Positions 24,867 to 38,700 of a stretch of DNA of 64,000 nt are shown here, in pieces. Within the stretch, counting starts at the first letter, position 1. Every line of letters starts with the position of its first letter. The notes beneath the pieces were generated by a model that had not been told where the DNA came from, made no database searches, and saw only the letters and a program-made list of their open reading frames with translations. A program made the position numbers and the translations under genes. The DNA is from Buddleja alternifolia (taxonomy: Eukaryota; Streptophyta; Magnoliopsida; Lamiales; Scrophulariaceae), in assembly GCA_019426215.1 (NCBI GenBank), contig CM033394.1:42902423-42966422 (forward strand). Direction: 5' to 3'.

Positions 24867-24883
24867 TTTTATACGCGTCACGT
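24867..24883 (-). promoter_or_regulatory. TATA box and ACGTGAC element
   Basis: Minus strand: ACGTGAC (24877-24883, an ABRE/G-box-core-like motif) stands four bases upstream of TATAAAA (24867-24873). The position just upstream of the leader exon fits the promoter of the gene ending at 22492. ACGT-core motifs can bind bZIP factors, but response to any signal is inference. Confidence 0.55.
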
Positions 24884-24889
24884 AAAAGA

Positions 24890-25861
24890 TTTATTTAATA
24901 TTGAAATTAGGAAATAGTTCAGGGACCAAAAGTTAATTACTAGTGCGTGGGAGACAACTACTGAAATAAGGCTGCAATAAATCAAAAAATATATTCCTTA
25001 CTTTATAATACGTATATATTTTTTGAAAGTATATCTTAGGGTGATTTTATTTTTTTTGAAATGTACACATGCAAGTGGGGTTAATAAATGGAGGAAAATA
25101 ATATGATTTATGGACTTTGACCTTTTGTGTATTTTCATAGGATGCCGAGACCTAGTAATTGGACTTGTGTGACCAATATTGTTATTATTATAATATCATT
25201 TCTAAATAACAATTTGACTAAGAATAAGTTGGCATTCGAGCTTGATTTGACTTGAGCCTCACAAATATTGAATTAGTTCGGGTGTGATTCAAATTAAGAA
25301 AACAAAAACTCAATAGTTAGCTTCGAAATTTTGAAATTTTATATCATGTACCAAAGTGCTTAATAATTGAGAGGATATGTTTTTTTAGGAGGCATAGACT
25401 CGAAATTTTAGAAAAATCACATTTATTCAGCGTCGAATATACAATATAATAAATTTTGTAATTATAAAACTTTTTTCGAGTTATATTTCGAAATTAATGA
25501 GACATGCATGTTATATTTGCTAAAAATAACAGATTATCTCTTCTACTATATTTACATTTCTATGTAATTATATTATCTGTTTTGAATTCCCCCAAAGCTC
25601 TGCCAAAATAACAGTAATACCAAAGTAACGGTAATTCTTTGTGTTCACAATTTGGGCGAATTCAACTAATCGGCTGACAAGTATGATCAATACTTGTTTT
25701 AGTAATTGTTCACTTTCCTTAACTTTACTAAGCATTTACGTAACTAATATAATCTATTCATTACATGAGTATTCAATCAAATCACACACGATCTACATCA
25801 AAAAGTTTACACAGGTTGCTAATGGCTCTGCATGTAAAAGCAGCCCGAGAGGGCTAAAAAT
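24890..25861. other. AT-rich spacer, no gene seen
   Basis: Upstream region of the minus-strand gene. No ORF with family similarity and no clear repeats. Confidence 0.5.
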
Positions 25862-26262
25862 GTAAATGTCGTGAATATTAACTAATTATATCTTTCGAAT
25901 TGAGTTAACTGCTTGCGTCCCAAAGAAAAGTGTTCTCTATATATGGGCGCGACATGAGAAATTCTATGGTACACCATAAATGTAACTCCAAGATTAAAAA
26001 TGTAAATTCTTGAATATTAACTAATAATATCTTTTTAGTTGATTTAACTGCTTGCATCCAAAAAAGATATTTACAATGGAAAATTACTCATATTCTTGGG
26101 CGTGACATGAGAAATTCTATGGTACATTCTTAAATGTAACTCCAAGGTTAAAAATGTAAATGTCGAGAATATTACATCCAAAAAAGTATTTACAATGGAA
26201 AATTACTCATATTCACGTGTGACATGAGAAATTATAAGGTCCACCAAGAATGTTACTCCAAT
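25862..26262. repeat. Three-copy tandem repeat, 140-154-bp period
   Basis: Copies start at 25862, 26002 and 26156 with GTAAATGTCGTGAATATTA or a close variant, and each contains GACATGAGAAATT(C)TA and TGTAACTCCAAG. The third copy has lost an internal segment. Confidence 0.85.
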
Positions 26263-26341
26263 GTATAATATTATCCAACATAATATATACGGGATAAAAA
26301 AGTCATGTCACAATCAACAACAGCATACATTCATGCAATAT

Positions 26342-26495
26342 GGGTAATTCTATGTCTGATCGAGTTTAATGGTTCGAGTATATATTTTGTTTCTATCTCT
26401 CTCACAGAACTTATGTGGGGACCATACACTATACACTTTACTGTGTGAGAGATAGATACAAGAACTATTGAATTTGATCTAACATAAATTTTTCC
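26342..26495. mobile_element. Foldback MITE, 154 bp, degenerate 9-bp TSD
   Basis: Left arm GGGTAATTCTATGTCTGATC pairs with the right arm (reverse complement GGAAAAATTTATGTTAGATC). Outer arms continue through TATCTCTCTCACA. Flanks ATGCAATAT and ATACAACAT match at 7 of 9 positions, suggesting a Mutator-type element. Confidence 0.6.
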
Positions 26496-26504
26496 ATACA
26501 ACAT

Positions 26505-29500
26505 GAATCATAATAGAGGGTTCTCGAGACCTGGAGTTTTAGAATGATCTCTCGATGATAATGAAACTCCTACATATAATATATACTTGTGGGATAGAAA
26601 TCACCCAGATCCTATGTCCTGAAAACTATCAAATATCACCCATTCAACTTGATCTATAATTAATAATCATTTCTTGTGGTTCCCGCGAAATCTCATCGTG
26701 CACAACTCCCAACCAATTTTTAATTGTTTAGATGAGAAAAAATCTGTGAAAATATCAACTGTCACTACTTTACTACAGTAATAAAAATTACGGAATTACA
26801 AATTTATTACTGACTGTCAATGAATGGCCGAAACGTGGCAAGGGGTTGGCTGCTGGTTTCCGAAATTCGACCTTTGTAGTTTAGGTCGGCCACTGTATAT
26901 ATATATAGGTGGAAATTAGGGCTAGAGTCTAGATCTAGTAGACTTGTTGATATGTTAGTTGTAATTTGGTTTTTTTCGTCTGACTGTCAATATCAATTAT
27001 TCATTTATTTGAAATTAAAATCACCTTTATTTTGCACATCAATTTTTGGTAAAACAATAATGATTATGTTTTATTAACCGATGTTTCAAAACAGAAAAGA
27101 GTATTATTATATATTTACCAAAAAACAAAAGAGAAATTAAAAAAAATGATTATTATCGTGTTATGTTTAAAATCCTAGACTCAGAATTAAGCAGAAGGCA
27201 CAAGACCATATATATGGGGGGAAATTAGGGACTATAAGTTTGACATACTTTGTACCTCTTTCGTTAATAATAAAAAAAATTATCTTTTTCCGTGAGTGTA
27301 GGCAATTGTCCGAGCAGTTACTTCGATAAATTGATATTCTAATTAGTTTGCTCGTTAATTCTAAATTAAAGATGGTTGAGTTTAATTCCTTTGATTTACT
27401 CATAAATGCATGGATTTTTGCTTGCATGCGTTATGTACTTCAGTAGTTCAATTATTTACAAAAGATTTATGAAGGTTAGTATGGTCGAGGAAACAAATTG
27501 TTGCCAATTAAAACTCACATCATTTTTGTAAATTTATATATTATAGAAATGATGCTTTTAGGAGAATGGTTAACAAGTCAAGGTTTCCAAATTGGGAATA
27601 AAATAGTTTGACCAAGAAAGGGGGAAAAAAAAGGAAAGGAGAAAACTACTCTTTTTTTTTTTTTTTTTTGATAGGTGGGAGAAAACTACTCATATATAGT
27701 GTTGGCTACAAATTTATCGATATTTGACTACGACTTTATTGAAGTTAATTAAAGCGATAAATTTATGAAGTGTGTGTTTCTTAGTTATGTCTCTTAATTA
27801 TATAATGAAAACCAATATTTCAGTGACTTTGATGTATTTTGTTCTTGATTATACAACTTAATTCTTATGTGACAAACAATGTATATAACCACATAATTAT
27901 CAACAAGTGAAAGTAGCTGAGATGAATACATAATTCACAAAAAGAATTTCAATTTAGTGCGAAATTATTCACAAATAACAATAAAAATAAAACTAGAAAA
28001 ACTACTTAATATAAGATTTACAATTTCCTTGTCCTCCTTTGCAACGTATTATGCACAAATTCTAAACTTAATGAATATTGTGGTTTGAACTAGGGATTGA
28101 AATGAACAAGGTTAGATGGGTATCGAACCCGAATCTAACTCATTTGGGGTGCGTTTGAGTTCATCAAATGGGCGTCAATATTATTAATATATTGTATTAT
28201 ATTTTTCCACCACAATATTAGCTTAGGAATTGGGGGCAAAGTCCAAATCATTGAGTAGAAAACCTTTTCTTCTTCCAAATGATGTATTGATATGGGTGTT
28301 AAATTTGAATTTATCGATGTGATTTGATTATTATTTATATGAAATTTAAACACGTTTGTCTATGTTGTTGGCTTATTAGTTCTTTGATTATACAAGCCTT
28401 AATCTAGTTATTAATTGTGTGAAATCTTAGCATGTTATTTGAGTAGATTTTAGCGGTCAATTGGATTCATGAATTGAGCTAGGCTTCAGTAGGTTCAGAT
28501 TGAGGTTGGGTCATTGCAGGTTGGGGAGTGTCATCGGGTTACTGAATTTTCATGAATCAAGGGGGTTTAACGGGTTGAACCCGACTCTATCGGGTATTTG
28601 ACGGGACGTATTGGGAAGTGAAGTGAGGCGGATTTCGAATTTCAATAAAATTAAATGAGGCAGATATGAAGCGGGTTTACACCCGCTTTACACCCGCCCC
28701 ATTGCCATATTTAGTTTGAACTTTGTACACACGAAAAATGAAAAGAAAACTAATAAAGCTCCATGAAAAAGTATATTAAAAGAAGAAAAAGAGAAGAAGC
28801 AAAGACAAAATAATAAGAGGAAAACAAGGGAAATAGAGGAAACTCAAATAAAGTTCACGCCAATAATCTTTATTGATAAATAAAGTTCACTCCAACTTCA
28901 TTCAAAGTGAGAGGAAACAAAACATACTCCTTTTCAGAGCCATATTCGTCGTCAATATATATATATATATATCATATCAATCAAGCCGAAAGATGGTTTG
29001 ACCAAAATGGGTGTAAGTTGACAGTAGTTGTAAGCCTGTAACTCACTTGAAAATGTGTACCTAAAGTCATGGTTTATATCATTTTAAACCTTGCTCTCTT
29101 CTAGGATAAATCTATGATACACCGGAAGTGTTATTTCAAGGTGTACTATTGTGTCTATCTCTTTAATTTCACGCAATGTTCTGTGTGACTGTCTTTTTCT
29201 TTCTCTTTTTTTATAAAAGAAAAATGTTATGTATAAGTGTATAACTCGTGTGCTTTTCTATATTGATTGAGAGCAAAATATTCAATACACTGACGGTTTT
29301 TTAAATTATACAGGGTTGGATGATTTTCACAACTCGTCCCTTCCATCCGATAGTCTTGGTCTATGATCGCATCACTCGGCATATATCTTGGTAAAAAGTT
29401 GATCAGTTATATATTAATAACAATTTTTTTTGAGTATTTAAAACAACTTGAACAAAATTTGATACTTTATAATATGTCAAAATTCCATATATGTATTAAT

Positions 29501-32500
29501 TGTTACAATTATGTGAGAATATTCTTATTTACTTTTCATTCATAGGGCAGTTTATTCTCCAATTATATTCTACTTCCAATAAAGTTAAAATAATCGGAAT
29601 CAAAACATTATACAAACTTGATATTCTGTTTATTTTTTATGCAATAAATACAATTTTATTGAACAATATGATTTCTTAGCCTTTTCACACATAAATGCGT
29701 TATTCTCATGAAATAAAAGGTTATTCTTATCAAAATATTCTTGAATTAGTCGCAAGATTTTGCAATGAATTTTGTTAAGTAAACGAGTTTTTCCTCATGT
29801 TTTTTAACCAGCCCAAATAATAATATCCTAATTCATAGCCTTAAGACTTTACCGATTATACCCGTATTCCAATTTGCCACTAAAAGAATAATTTTAGTGT
29901 ATAACCTGGAATAAACTTTGTATTTCAACTATTTTATACTTTTTGTTTTTAATACAAAGAGAAAGGGGACCCTAACAAGCTAGCGCGATAGACCCAGAAT
30001 AGTAGTCGTTTATCTTAGCCAAGTAAGGTCATTCCGATTTTGTTCCAAACTTAATCCAAAGATTCGGACTCGGGGACAGTATCACATGGAGGGCATGTGT
30101 GATTTAACAAATATATTTTTTCTATATATATATATATATGTAGACAAAAAGATAAAAAAAACTAACTCTAGATATTTTCGCAATTTTCATAAAAAAAAAA
30201 GGTAGATATTTTCGTAGAATTATAGAAGTTTGGTGGGAAGCAAGTTCAGCACGTTTGGCGCTGTACGAAGTTGCTAATTTGGGAGTTAAAAATTGTAAAG
30301 TCATTCATGACCCATGTTTATCTTTCCTTTCCCCTTCTCCACTTTGCTTTTATTTCGCATCTCATGCTTTTCTTTCCCAAAATATCTACCCATTTATGTG
30401 TTGCCATTTGCTAACTTCCTAAATTGGTTTTAGTGAGCAATTAATCACACCGACTATCTCTAACTATACATATTAGTTAGGATATTATCGATTCATTCCT
30501 CTTATTATTAAAACTCCCGTCTTCATTTAGATAATTTTACAGTTTTCTTTCTCCATCAAATGAACGATACTTGTTGGTGCCATCAAAATTTTCTTTATAC
30601 ATTTTCTGAATGCCCTTGTCTAGGTTTGTGTATTCACTGACTAAGTTACCTCAAGGGCTGTCATGTATATTTAAAAACAAATTAAAGACGTATAATTTGT
30701 AAATTTTTAATATTTAAATGTATGTTTTGTAAGCCTTTGAGTTTGATGAGCACTTAATGTATTTTTGTACTTCTTCAAGTTTGTGAATTATCAAATGATA
30801 GAGTGCAAAATACGGATTGATGACAACAAGAGACAATTTAAATGAGGTTTTAATGAGCAGTTAGAAGTGTCCGTTCGGTAAAATTGTACCAATTTGTACC
30901 GAAATTTTATTATGCCAATATAGTATGCCAACTACCGAATGAAACTTTGGTTCAACTTTTTAACTAAAAATGTCAATTTCTGATTTGATAAACCGGTTAT
31001 TTACTTTTTTCCCAGAGAAGAAATTAAATTGCCTAATATTTTCACATTCCAATTATGTGAAGAAATAAAAACAAATACCGAATTGAATTTTTTGGTTCAA
31101 TCTTGGTTGGGAACGAATTCTCAATTAAGGTACATACTGAAATTTCAATTTAGATACCATTCCACGGTTTTGGAGCAACATCATAATATTATACAAGTTG
31201 TTCACACCAAATATTTAAATTGATTCAACTTTTATCTTCTTGTTTTTTCTTTTAGGAATTCGGTCATTTCATATATATTATCAAGACCAGAAAATTACAA
31301 TAGAAATGACAATATAAAATATTAATATTGTCTACCAAAGTAATAATTAATTAGTACTATATATAAAGGGAAAAGGAGTAAAAATAACTACCTTGATATG
31401 TTTAGTAGTTTTGGTAAAACATTTGGATAAATATTATGTGAATGATGTCTTTACACACTATGTAGCGGTTATAGTGCCACCTCTAGTGCTTCAATTACTT
31501 TTATATATTTCTCTCTCTATTTTTATTTAATTTTATTTCCCTTCACTTTGTTTTCTATTTTTTTTTTTTTGAATTCACCTTTTACTATATTTTACTCAAA
31601 AAGCTTCAATACACAAACGTCAAGTGTGTCTTACCAACTAGTTAAAAAACTAATGAAGCACGTGTGAGATGCGAAACAATAACTTAGTCCTCAAAATCAT
31701 ATTTGAAGACCGTAACTGTAATATAAGAGAGACTAGAACTCTCATACGAGAGAAAAAATGATAGTAACTAAAACTTAAAAACATAAAAGATAAATCGCCG
31801 TCGACTGCATATTAATAACTGGGGCATCATCGTGTTGAAAAGTGGATTATGGGGGAGGACGACGAAGACGTTATGCTGTAGCTCACCATCCACATCCAAC
31901 CCAAACCTCAAAGATAATTCAGTGATATTTAAGATAAAAACTTTCAACTTTTGTCTAATTTAAGTTTATCATCAAACTTAATTGTATTATACTATCATAT
32001 TTATACTAATTTTGGTAAGATATCATTCGAGGAAATATACATGAACCTAATTAAAAAGAATTAGATGACGAATGTTTTCTCTTATAAATTGAACATGCAA
32101 AAAGGAAATTCTTTACATGTTTGACTAATATAGAATAAAAAAAAAAAATGAACGGATAGCTAGCAAATCATTTCTATTACGTTAAATCTGAAATATTATT
32201 CACAAACCGTCCAAAACAAATTGATTGAATCAACTTGATTATATACATATTAATTGTGATGTCTCGGGTGATTAGCAGTCAATAATATGGAAATTGTTGT
32301 GCCCAAAGTGTATATTTTTCTTTGCGTTTCAAATTTGCCTAGCTTATCTGTGATGTTGATTGGATTTAGGAATTTAAATTCTACCATGATTTGAACTCAC
32401 ATCTCTATCAATTAATATCATCGACCACCCGTTACAGACTGTTTATCTTAGGAATTCGTTCATGTTTTAAATCTTTTTTTTTTTTTTGGGTTTGTTCTTG

Positions 32501-32586
32501 TTCAATCAATTGATATATTTAATTTATCCATCTTTCTTAAAATATACGATATTGGTCCCAAAAAAAAAAAAAAGACACGAAATTAA
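26505..32586. other. Gene-free AT-rich region
   Basis: No coding sequence recognised on either strand. (TA)n runs occur at about 26897-26908, 28956-28972 and 30122-30140, and poly-T runs near 27650. 28440-28710 has GGGTT/ACCCGC-rich degenerate repeats. 29105-29200 resembles the left half of the GGRTAAWTCTATG MITE family. Confidence 0.5.
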
Positions 32587-33017
32587 GGCTCTGTATAGTT
32601 GTGTTTTTGAAAATGATTTTTTAGTTTTTATTGGAGAATGTGTATTATAGAAATTCGTGTGAAAATATTAATTTTTTTTGTTCGTTTGGATGTGTTTTTT
32701 GAGAAATATTTGAAAATTGTGTAGATGTGATATAAAGTTGATTGAATTAGTAATATATGTAATGATGATAGGAGAAAAAATTAGAATACTATTTAATTTA
32801 TGATAAAGTAAGAAAGAGAATGTCTTGGATAATTGAATTATGTAATTAACTAAGAGAGAGAATAAAGTGATTGAAATGATGAGTAGTTATATAGGAGAAT
32901 GTGTAATGAATTTAAAATTTGAGTATTTTCTGTAGAATTTATCTTGGAGTGTGTATTTTCATTTTCTGGTGATCCAAAAAATGAAAATACACTCAAAGTA
33001 CCTAACCATACAAAGCC
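32587..33017. mobile_element. Tourist-like MITE (PIF/Harbinger), 431 bp, TAA target duplication
   Basis: Left end GGCTCTGTATAGTTGTGTTT; right end, reverse-complemented, GGCTTTGTATGGTTAGGTAC. Flanked on both sides by TAA (32584-32586, 33018-33020). Non-coding. The TIR sequence is of the same general type as that of the F-box-bearing transposon at 14.2-20.0 kb. Confidence 0.7.
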
Positions 33018-33020
33018 TAA

Positions 33021-34782
33021 CTTTCTTGAAAATATATGGAGCTGCAATGATAAATTTGTATTATCAGTCCACTAAATTTGATTTCTATGATGGGTTGTGA
33101 CTTGTGAAGCTTGTGGTGGATTGTGAAATCTGATAAAGGAAACATCGTTGGAGACCTTAGCTTGCGGATCTAACCATAAATAACACATATTTCTCCTTTT
33201 AGTTATACTGCAAAAACGTCTTACAAAAGAATTAATAAGATTGGTCGACTGCACTCTGTATCCTCTATTCCATTTCGTGTTTCATATTGTATTTTATTAT
33301 ACAATTGCATATTAATAATATGTGATTCGGACCCAAGTTAATATTTCACGTAATATTCAAATAAGTCGCATGCATTTGCCGTGACATGTACAAGTTAAAA
33401 CTTGAAGTTTAAATTTAATATACAAATATATAGGTAGAAAACACAATCATAATTTATCGAACCACATAAATTTTATTTTGTATATGTAATTATTCTTGTC
33501 AATATCTTTTAGTTAGATTCATTCTTAACAATCATAGTTTTGATATCTAAGTTCATATTTTAGTTATTACAATATAATAGGCTGCAAAATTTGTTATTAC
33601 AGATGGTTCCATGATAAATTACCATGTAGCAATGCAAAGTTGGGCAAAATACGTGGTGTGATACTTTTTAAAAGTATTAGGCCAAAGAGACACATTGTCA
33701 AAATATACATATATAAAGATATTAAAAAATCACATTGAATTAATTTAATCTTGTGAGAATGTACTAGTTTTATTAAATATTAATATATATAATGTGTTGT
33801 CATCAAATTAGTTTAACGTAAGTGCTAAAAATATTGTCAAATCAAAAACAGTTACATTGATAATGATTTAACTTTATATGGAAGAAAGAAGGAATTATGA
33901 ACAATTAAGTGAATGTCTTGCTCGATCTAGCGATAAGGTTGAGAAAACAAAAATTTTTACAATTAAAAAGATATTTTGGATTCAAGTTCCACTTATATAT
34001 GAATATTTATCTACTATAATACCAGTTTTTTTTTTTGAACTATTTTTGGTAGTTTTTAATTGATTATTGTGAACTAATTATTGGTAATTAATTTTTTCAT
34101 TATAAAAATATATTAAAAATATTTGAGTCACTGCAAACTCAGATGTGAAAAGAAAACAGTTCCAAATTCAATAAATATATATCAACTGAATGATTAAAGT
34201 CTGTTAAGAAAAAAAAGAAATAATGAATGATGAGTGTATGGACTTTAGAGCACTGGGAACCCAAATTTGTAAGCAAAAGTCGTGGAATTATATTTTTCTT
34301 TTCAAAAATTCATTCCCCATTATAAAGCTAATCAATCACTTATCATTGTGTTCTGTCGAATCGACCCAAGATATATCGCTTTCACTTAATACAAAAGGAT
34401 CTTTGCATATATAGCATTATGATAGCCAAACTTACATTTTATTTGGACACTAGTGCTGCTTTAATCCTTACCTTGACTAGGAGAGGTCATATTTCAGATG
34501 TTAATTGCAGATTTTTTAAATGATTTTGTGGAAAATTCTAACCCAAATTTGATTTGGTCGCACCCAAGTTGTATTTCACAAAAAGAGTTCATTGCACTTA
34601 CTATATAATTGGTAAGTTATTTTATAAAATACACATGGGTTTAGCTGAGTCGAGAGTGGGCTAAAATTTCCCGAATTTTGTTTATCTAATATGTGGACTG
34701 ATTTGCACATATAACAAATGTTAAGCCGATGTGGGGACTCGGGATGTATATTAACGTAGCTTCTCTGATGCTCAAATCAGTT
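33021..34782. other. AT-rich spacer, no gene seen
   Basis: Only short ORFs without recognisable motifs. Confidence 0.5.
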
Positions 34783-34791
34783 ATGCATTTT

Positions 34792-35079
34792 GGGGAAAAT
34801 TGCATATAACCCCCCTGTGTTATCACTTTTTTGCTAAAAACCCCCTTATGTTAATTTTTTTGCACGAAACCCCCTTGTGTCAGCCTAAACCCTACACGAA
34901 ACCTTCAATTCGTGTTAAATTCGCAAAAAGTAGCATACACGCGCAGTGTATTTGGTGTAGGGTTGGGGGTTTCGTGCAGGGTTTAGGTTGACATAAGGGG
35001 GTTTCGTGCAAAAAAAATTAACATAAAAGAGTTTTCAGCAAAAAAGTGATAATACAAGGGGGTTATATGCAATTTTCCC
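34792..35079. mobile_element. Long-TIR foldback element, 288 bp, 9-bp TSD
   Basis: Two arms of about 112 bp (34792-34903 and 34968-35079) are nearly perfect inverted repeats around a 64-bp loop. The arms contain repeated ACCCCCTT/CACGAAACC phrases. Flanks ATGCATTTT (34783-34791) and ATACATTTT (35080-35088) match at 8 of 9 positions, as expected for a Mutator-like foldback element. RNA from either strand would form a long hairpin. Confidence 0.82.
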
Positions 35080-35088
35080 ATACATTTT

Positions 35089-37084
35089 GAGATAGTCTAA
35101 TAAAGGCTAGTAAGAACGTAATAAAAAGGGAGAAGTAATGTATTACTTTATACGTATAAGGTATTTATAAGTGAATTGATGGACTCATGGACCTCACAAT
35201 TTCATGCAAGCTTTTACTCTATTAGCTAGGTCATGTATGAATATTGCCCTAGCATGGGCATTTATATATTTTTGGGAGTATTTTCGCTTAAGTGACATCA
35301 TTAATATTATAATAAATGCAATAAAAATGACCCTTAATAATTATTTTGGACAAAACAATAATGGGGTGTGGAATTAAATCAAGTGGGGAAATAGGGAAAA
35401 TTCTGACATACATTCGATGTGGGACCCAATTACTTACATTTTTATTATTTTTTATTGTATCTTGGTCTAGGCCACTCTGTCCCACACCGGATGCATGTTA
35501 GAATTTTTTAGGAAATAGAGGTCTAAGATGCGTAAAAATTGGATGAATACGTTTTCGAAAGCACTATTTTTTGTATTCTATTATTTGAAAACACTACAAA
35601 TATATTTCCTTATCCATTTTTACAATAATAATGGGCACTTTTTTTCCATTTTGTTTTTCAAGTTATTCTATTTAATATTTGCAACCGATATAGTGGGGTT
35701 CCGTCATTAATTTCTCTTCAACTAACACACTTTGGTACAAAATTGACAAAGGTCTCATCACTAATTACTTTTCAATTAATATGATTTGAAATAAACTAGT
35801 TCCCCCCCACTATCTATTATTCTATTAAAGCAATAATATTATAATTCAATTTATTATTTGAAAAATATTATTAAAAAAATGATTTTAACATATCCATTCG
35901 TGCTTATACAAATTCTACAATGATATATACCATGATCGCTATCACTTCCTAGTTATCCAAAAGCACAATTAAACTATATATTAAAAAAAATTGCGTTTCG
36001 CACAAAAACCAATACCAAACTAAAAAATATCCTGAAATACTGAAAATGAAAATGGAGAACGAAAACACATTCATACAAAGCCGTATAGATTCTTCCTATT
36101 TATCTGATCATACAAGTGACTCAAATAATTGGATAGTGATGCATGCACCAAATAGTGAAGCTTTAAGTCGTTCAGAGGTGTTCGACAAAACTAAGACTTG
36201 CTTAAAACATGAAAGATACTATGAACTGTGAAAAAATTAGTAAATGAATGAATAATAAGATGTCAAATTTTCTGAAATACATAAAGAAGACGTAAACCTC
36301 AAATTATTTAAAGATATTAGAGAACTTAATTTGATTGCAGTGTTTATAAATTTTTCATTATTAATATTTTATTAGCTGCATAATCTTATTCTATTCTTAC
36401 ACTTCAAAGAAATATAAACTTCAACAATATTTTATAAGATGTTTTGAATAAACCTTAGTCAAATGTCCTCGGTTTTCCAATGTTCTTCATTTATCTCTAT
36501 TCGACTCAATGAATGTTTAGTTATTAAAGAAAATTTTGAGTGGAAGAAAAGAGAAAATATAACATAAGTCATTAATTAGCAAAAAGTAATTTTCCTAAAA
36601 AAAATGGGAAAAAGGAGGGAAAACCTTAATGAAAATATGATTTAGCACAATAGAATCACAAATTAAAGTACTTTTGTAGCTTCTTTCAAGAAGTCCACTT
36701 AAGTTGAGCCAACTCTCATCCGTCAATTAGGACGTCGTTAAGGTTGGGCGCCGCATCTTTTTGTTTTTCAAGAAAATATCTTTGATATAGTGACCATAAC
36801 GTTTTTCAAAACTTTCGTGTACGAAGGGACATGCTTAATGATCACAATCAATCTCAAAGTAGGCAGGATGGAACATGTAATGACTATTCAAATAAACAGA
36901 ATCTAGTCGTTATAAAATATTTATTTCGGCAAAACTTGCTGATATTTATAGCCAAATTTGGTTACTACATATGCTTCTATCGTCCCACGTAAAATAAAAT
37001 TTAGTAAAGGGATTAACTTACAAGCATTGACAAAAGAATTTAATTTGATATTATATTTAGACAATTTAATTTCAGAGTGCGTAT
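35089..37084. other. AT-rich spacer, no gene seen
   Basis: Short ORFs only (for example 36046-36231) with no family signature. Confidence 0.5.
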
Positions 37085-37450
37085 TTGGGAGTTTGGAGGC
37101 AATTATCGTGTCTAATGAGCTTGTGTTTGAGGCATGACAAATGGTGTCATAGCCGATTGTTAGCTGAAAAAGAGGTAAGTACTATACGAGACAAAGTGAT
37201 ACGCACGAGGGTCCCACCTCTTGAACCCACAGGACAAGGTGTTATATATCCGGGAGCCACCTTTTGAACCTAGTGAGTTCTAACCTAATATGAACGATTA
37301 TAATCTGGAACAAAGTACAATATATCCGGAAGCCACCTTTTGAACGTCTAGAGTCCGATCCCTTATGTGAGCGATTATGAACTGTGTCGCGCTACGACGA
37401 GGAAGTTGCGTTCTAAAGGAGGAGCGAGTTTTGAGGCAATTTTCGGAGTT
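37085..37450 (+). mobile_element. Possible non-coding LTR-retroelement remnant
   Basis: TGGTGTCATAGCC at 37142-37154 resembles the tRNA-Met primer site. The phrase ATATCCGG.AGCCACCTTTTG occurs twice, about 82 bp apart (37246, 37328). GAGGCAATT phrases near 37098 and 37432 may mark repeated ends. This pattern is known from non-coding plant LTR elements. No boundaries or target duplication could be fixed. Confidence 0.35.
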
Positions 37451-37880
37451 CAAAGTATATTGCAACTCACCAACTTATAAAAATTTAATTAAGTACAGAT
37501 AAATATAACTAATTGAATCAAACATTACAAATCAGTCATATTCAAACTATTATACCCCATGTAAAGTAATAAACTCTATATCAGTAAGACTTTATTTCTT
37601 CTCGTAGTAAAAGAACAAGCACATCATATCACTTTCAGTGGGGGTAGTGTTTGTCTCAATTTAAATGGAATCCAAGTTGACAACAACAAAAGTTGGAAAA
37701 ATTGTGTCCATTTTCCATTTGTTGGGTTTGCATAATTTTAGGAATTCTAGTAAATTTCCACGTGCATCCACCTAAAATGTGAAGCACCAGCTGGTTCACA
37801 ATTATGAAGAGCTGCGCGGTAACAACTGCACAAGACTTTCACCATCTGCTGACCATCAACATCCTCAGAATTCATGCACA

Positions 37881-38000
37881 GAAAATTCTATGTTAGACCA
37901 ATGATGTTCGTGTTTATCTCTTGTCTTATATTGAGGAGTGAAAGAGATAGATACAAAATATATTCTCGGATCACTGAATTTGATCTAGCATATAATTACT
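37881..38000. mobile_element. Degenerate foldback MITE
   Basis: GAAAATTCTATGTTAGACC on the left and the complement of GAGTAATTATATGCTAGATC on the right, with AGAGATAGATACAA inside, as in the element at 26342-26495. No clear target duplication. Confidence 0.45.
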
Positions 38001-38040
38001 CAGAACCTTACGGAAAGATTGCATCCCCAACTATATAAAA

Positions 38041-38700
38041 TTGATTAGTGGAAAATTTCGAAACTTTGAATTTCAATATAATTATAAGCATGCATAGTAA
38101 AATCATGTGAATCTCATTCTATAAATATTTGTGATTATCTCAAATTCATAATTGCATTAACTCTTAAGAATGACTCCTACTACACTCCTCACACCTCAAA
38201 ATAGTTGTCGTGCTTTAAATAGGAACATATTTTAGATAGAATGAAAGTTTTGGATATAACTTTACATCCTAATTTCAATTATAGTCTATTTGATATGTAC
38301 TGAGCTTATATGCACACTTTGTTTACACAGTAAAATTACATGAAATCAATATTTACCCCATGTTTCAATACTTATTCATTAAATAAATTAGCTTTAAATT
38401 AACTCAAATTAATACACACATAATTTGGCATTTTTAAACTAAAATGTATAAGCGACCTATGAATTATTATATATCCATATTTCTACGGCGAACACGGGCA
38501 TTCATGCACATGTTCTAATAGAGTCAGGAAGTCAAAGGTTGCATAATATATATACGCGAGAACCTTTAAATTTCGATATAACTATAATTATTTGTACACT
38601 ATAAAAATAATGTGACTCTCATCATATAAATAATTGCGATTATTCAACTCCGACTCGCAAATCCCAAAATAGTTGTCATAGTTTATTTTGATACATAATC
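38041..38700. repeat. Diverged direct repeat, copies about 520 bp apart
   Basis: 38041-38225 and 38558-38690 share ATTTC(G/A)ATATAA.TATAA, ATGTGAATCTCAT..TATAAATA and CAAAATAGTTGTC in the same order. Non-coding. Confidence 0.55.
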
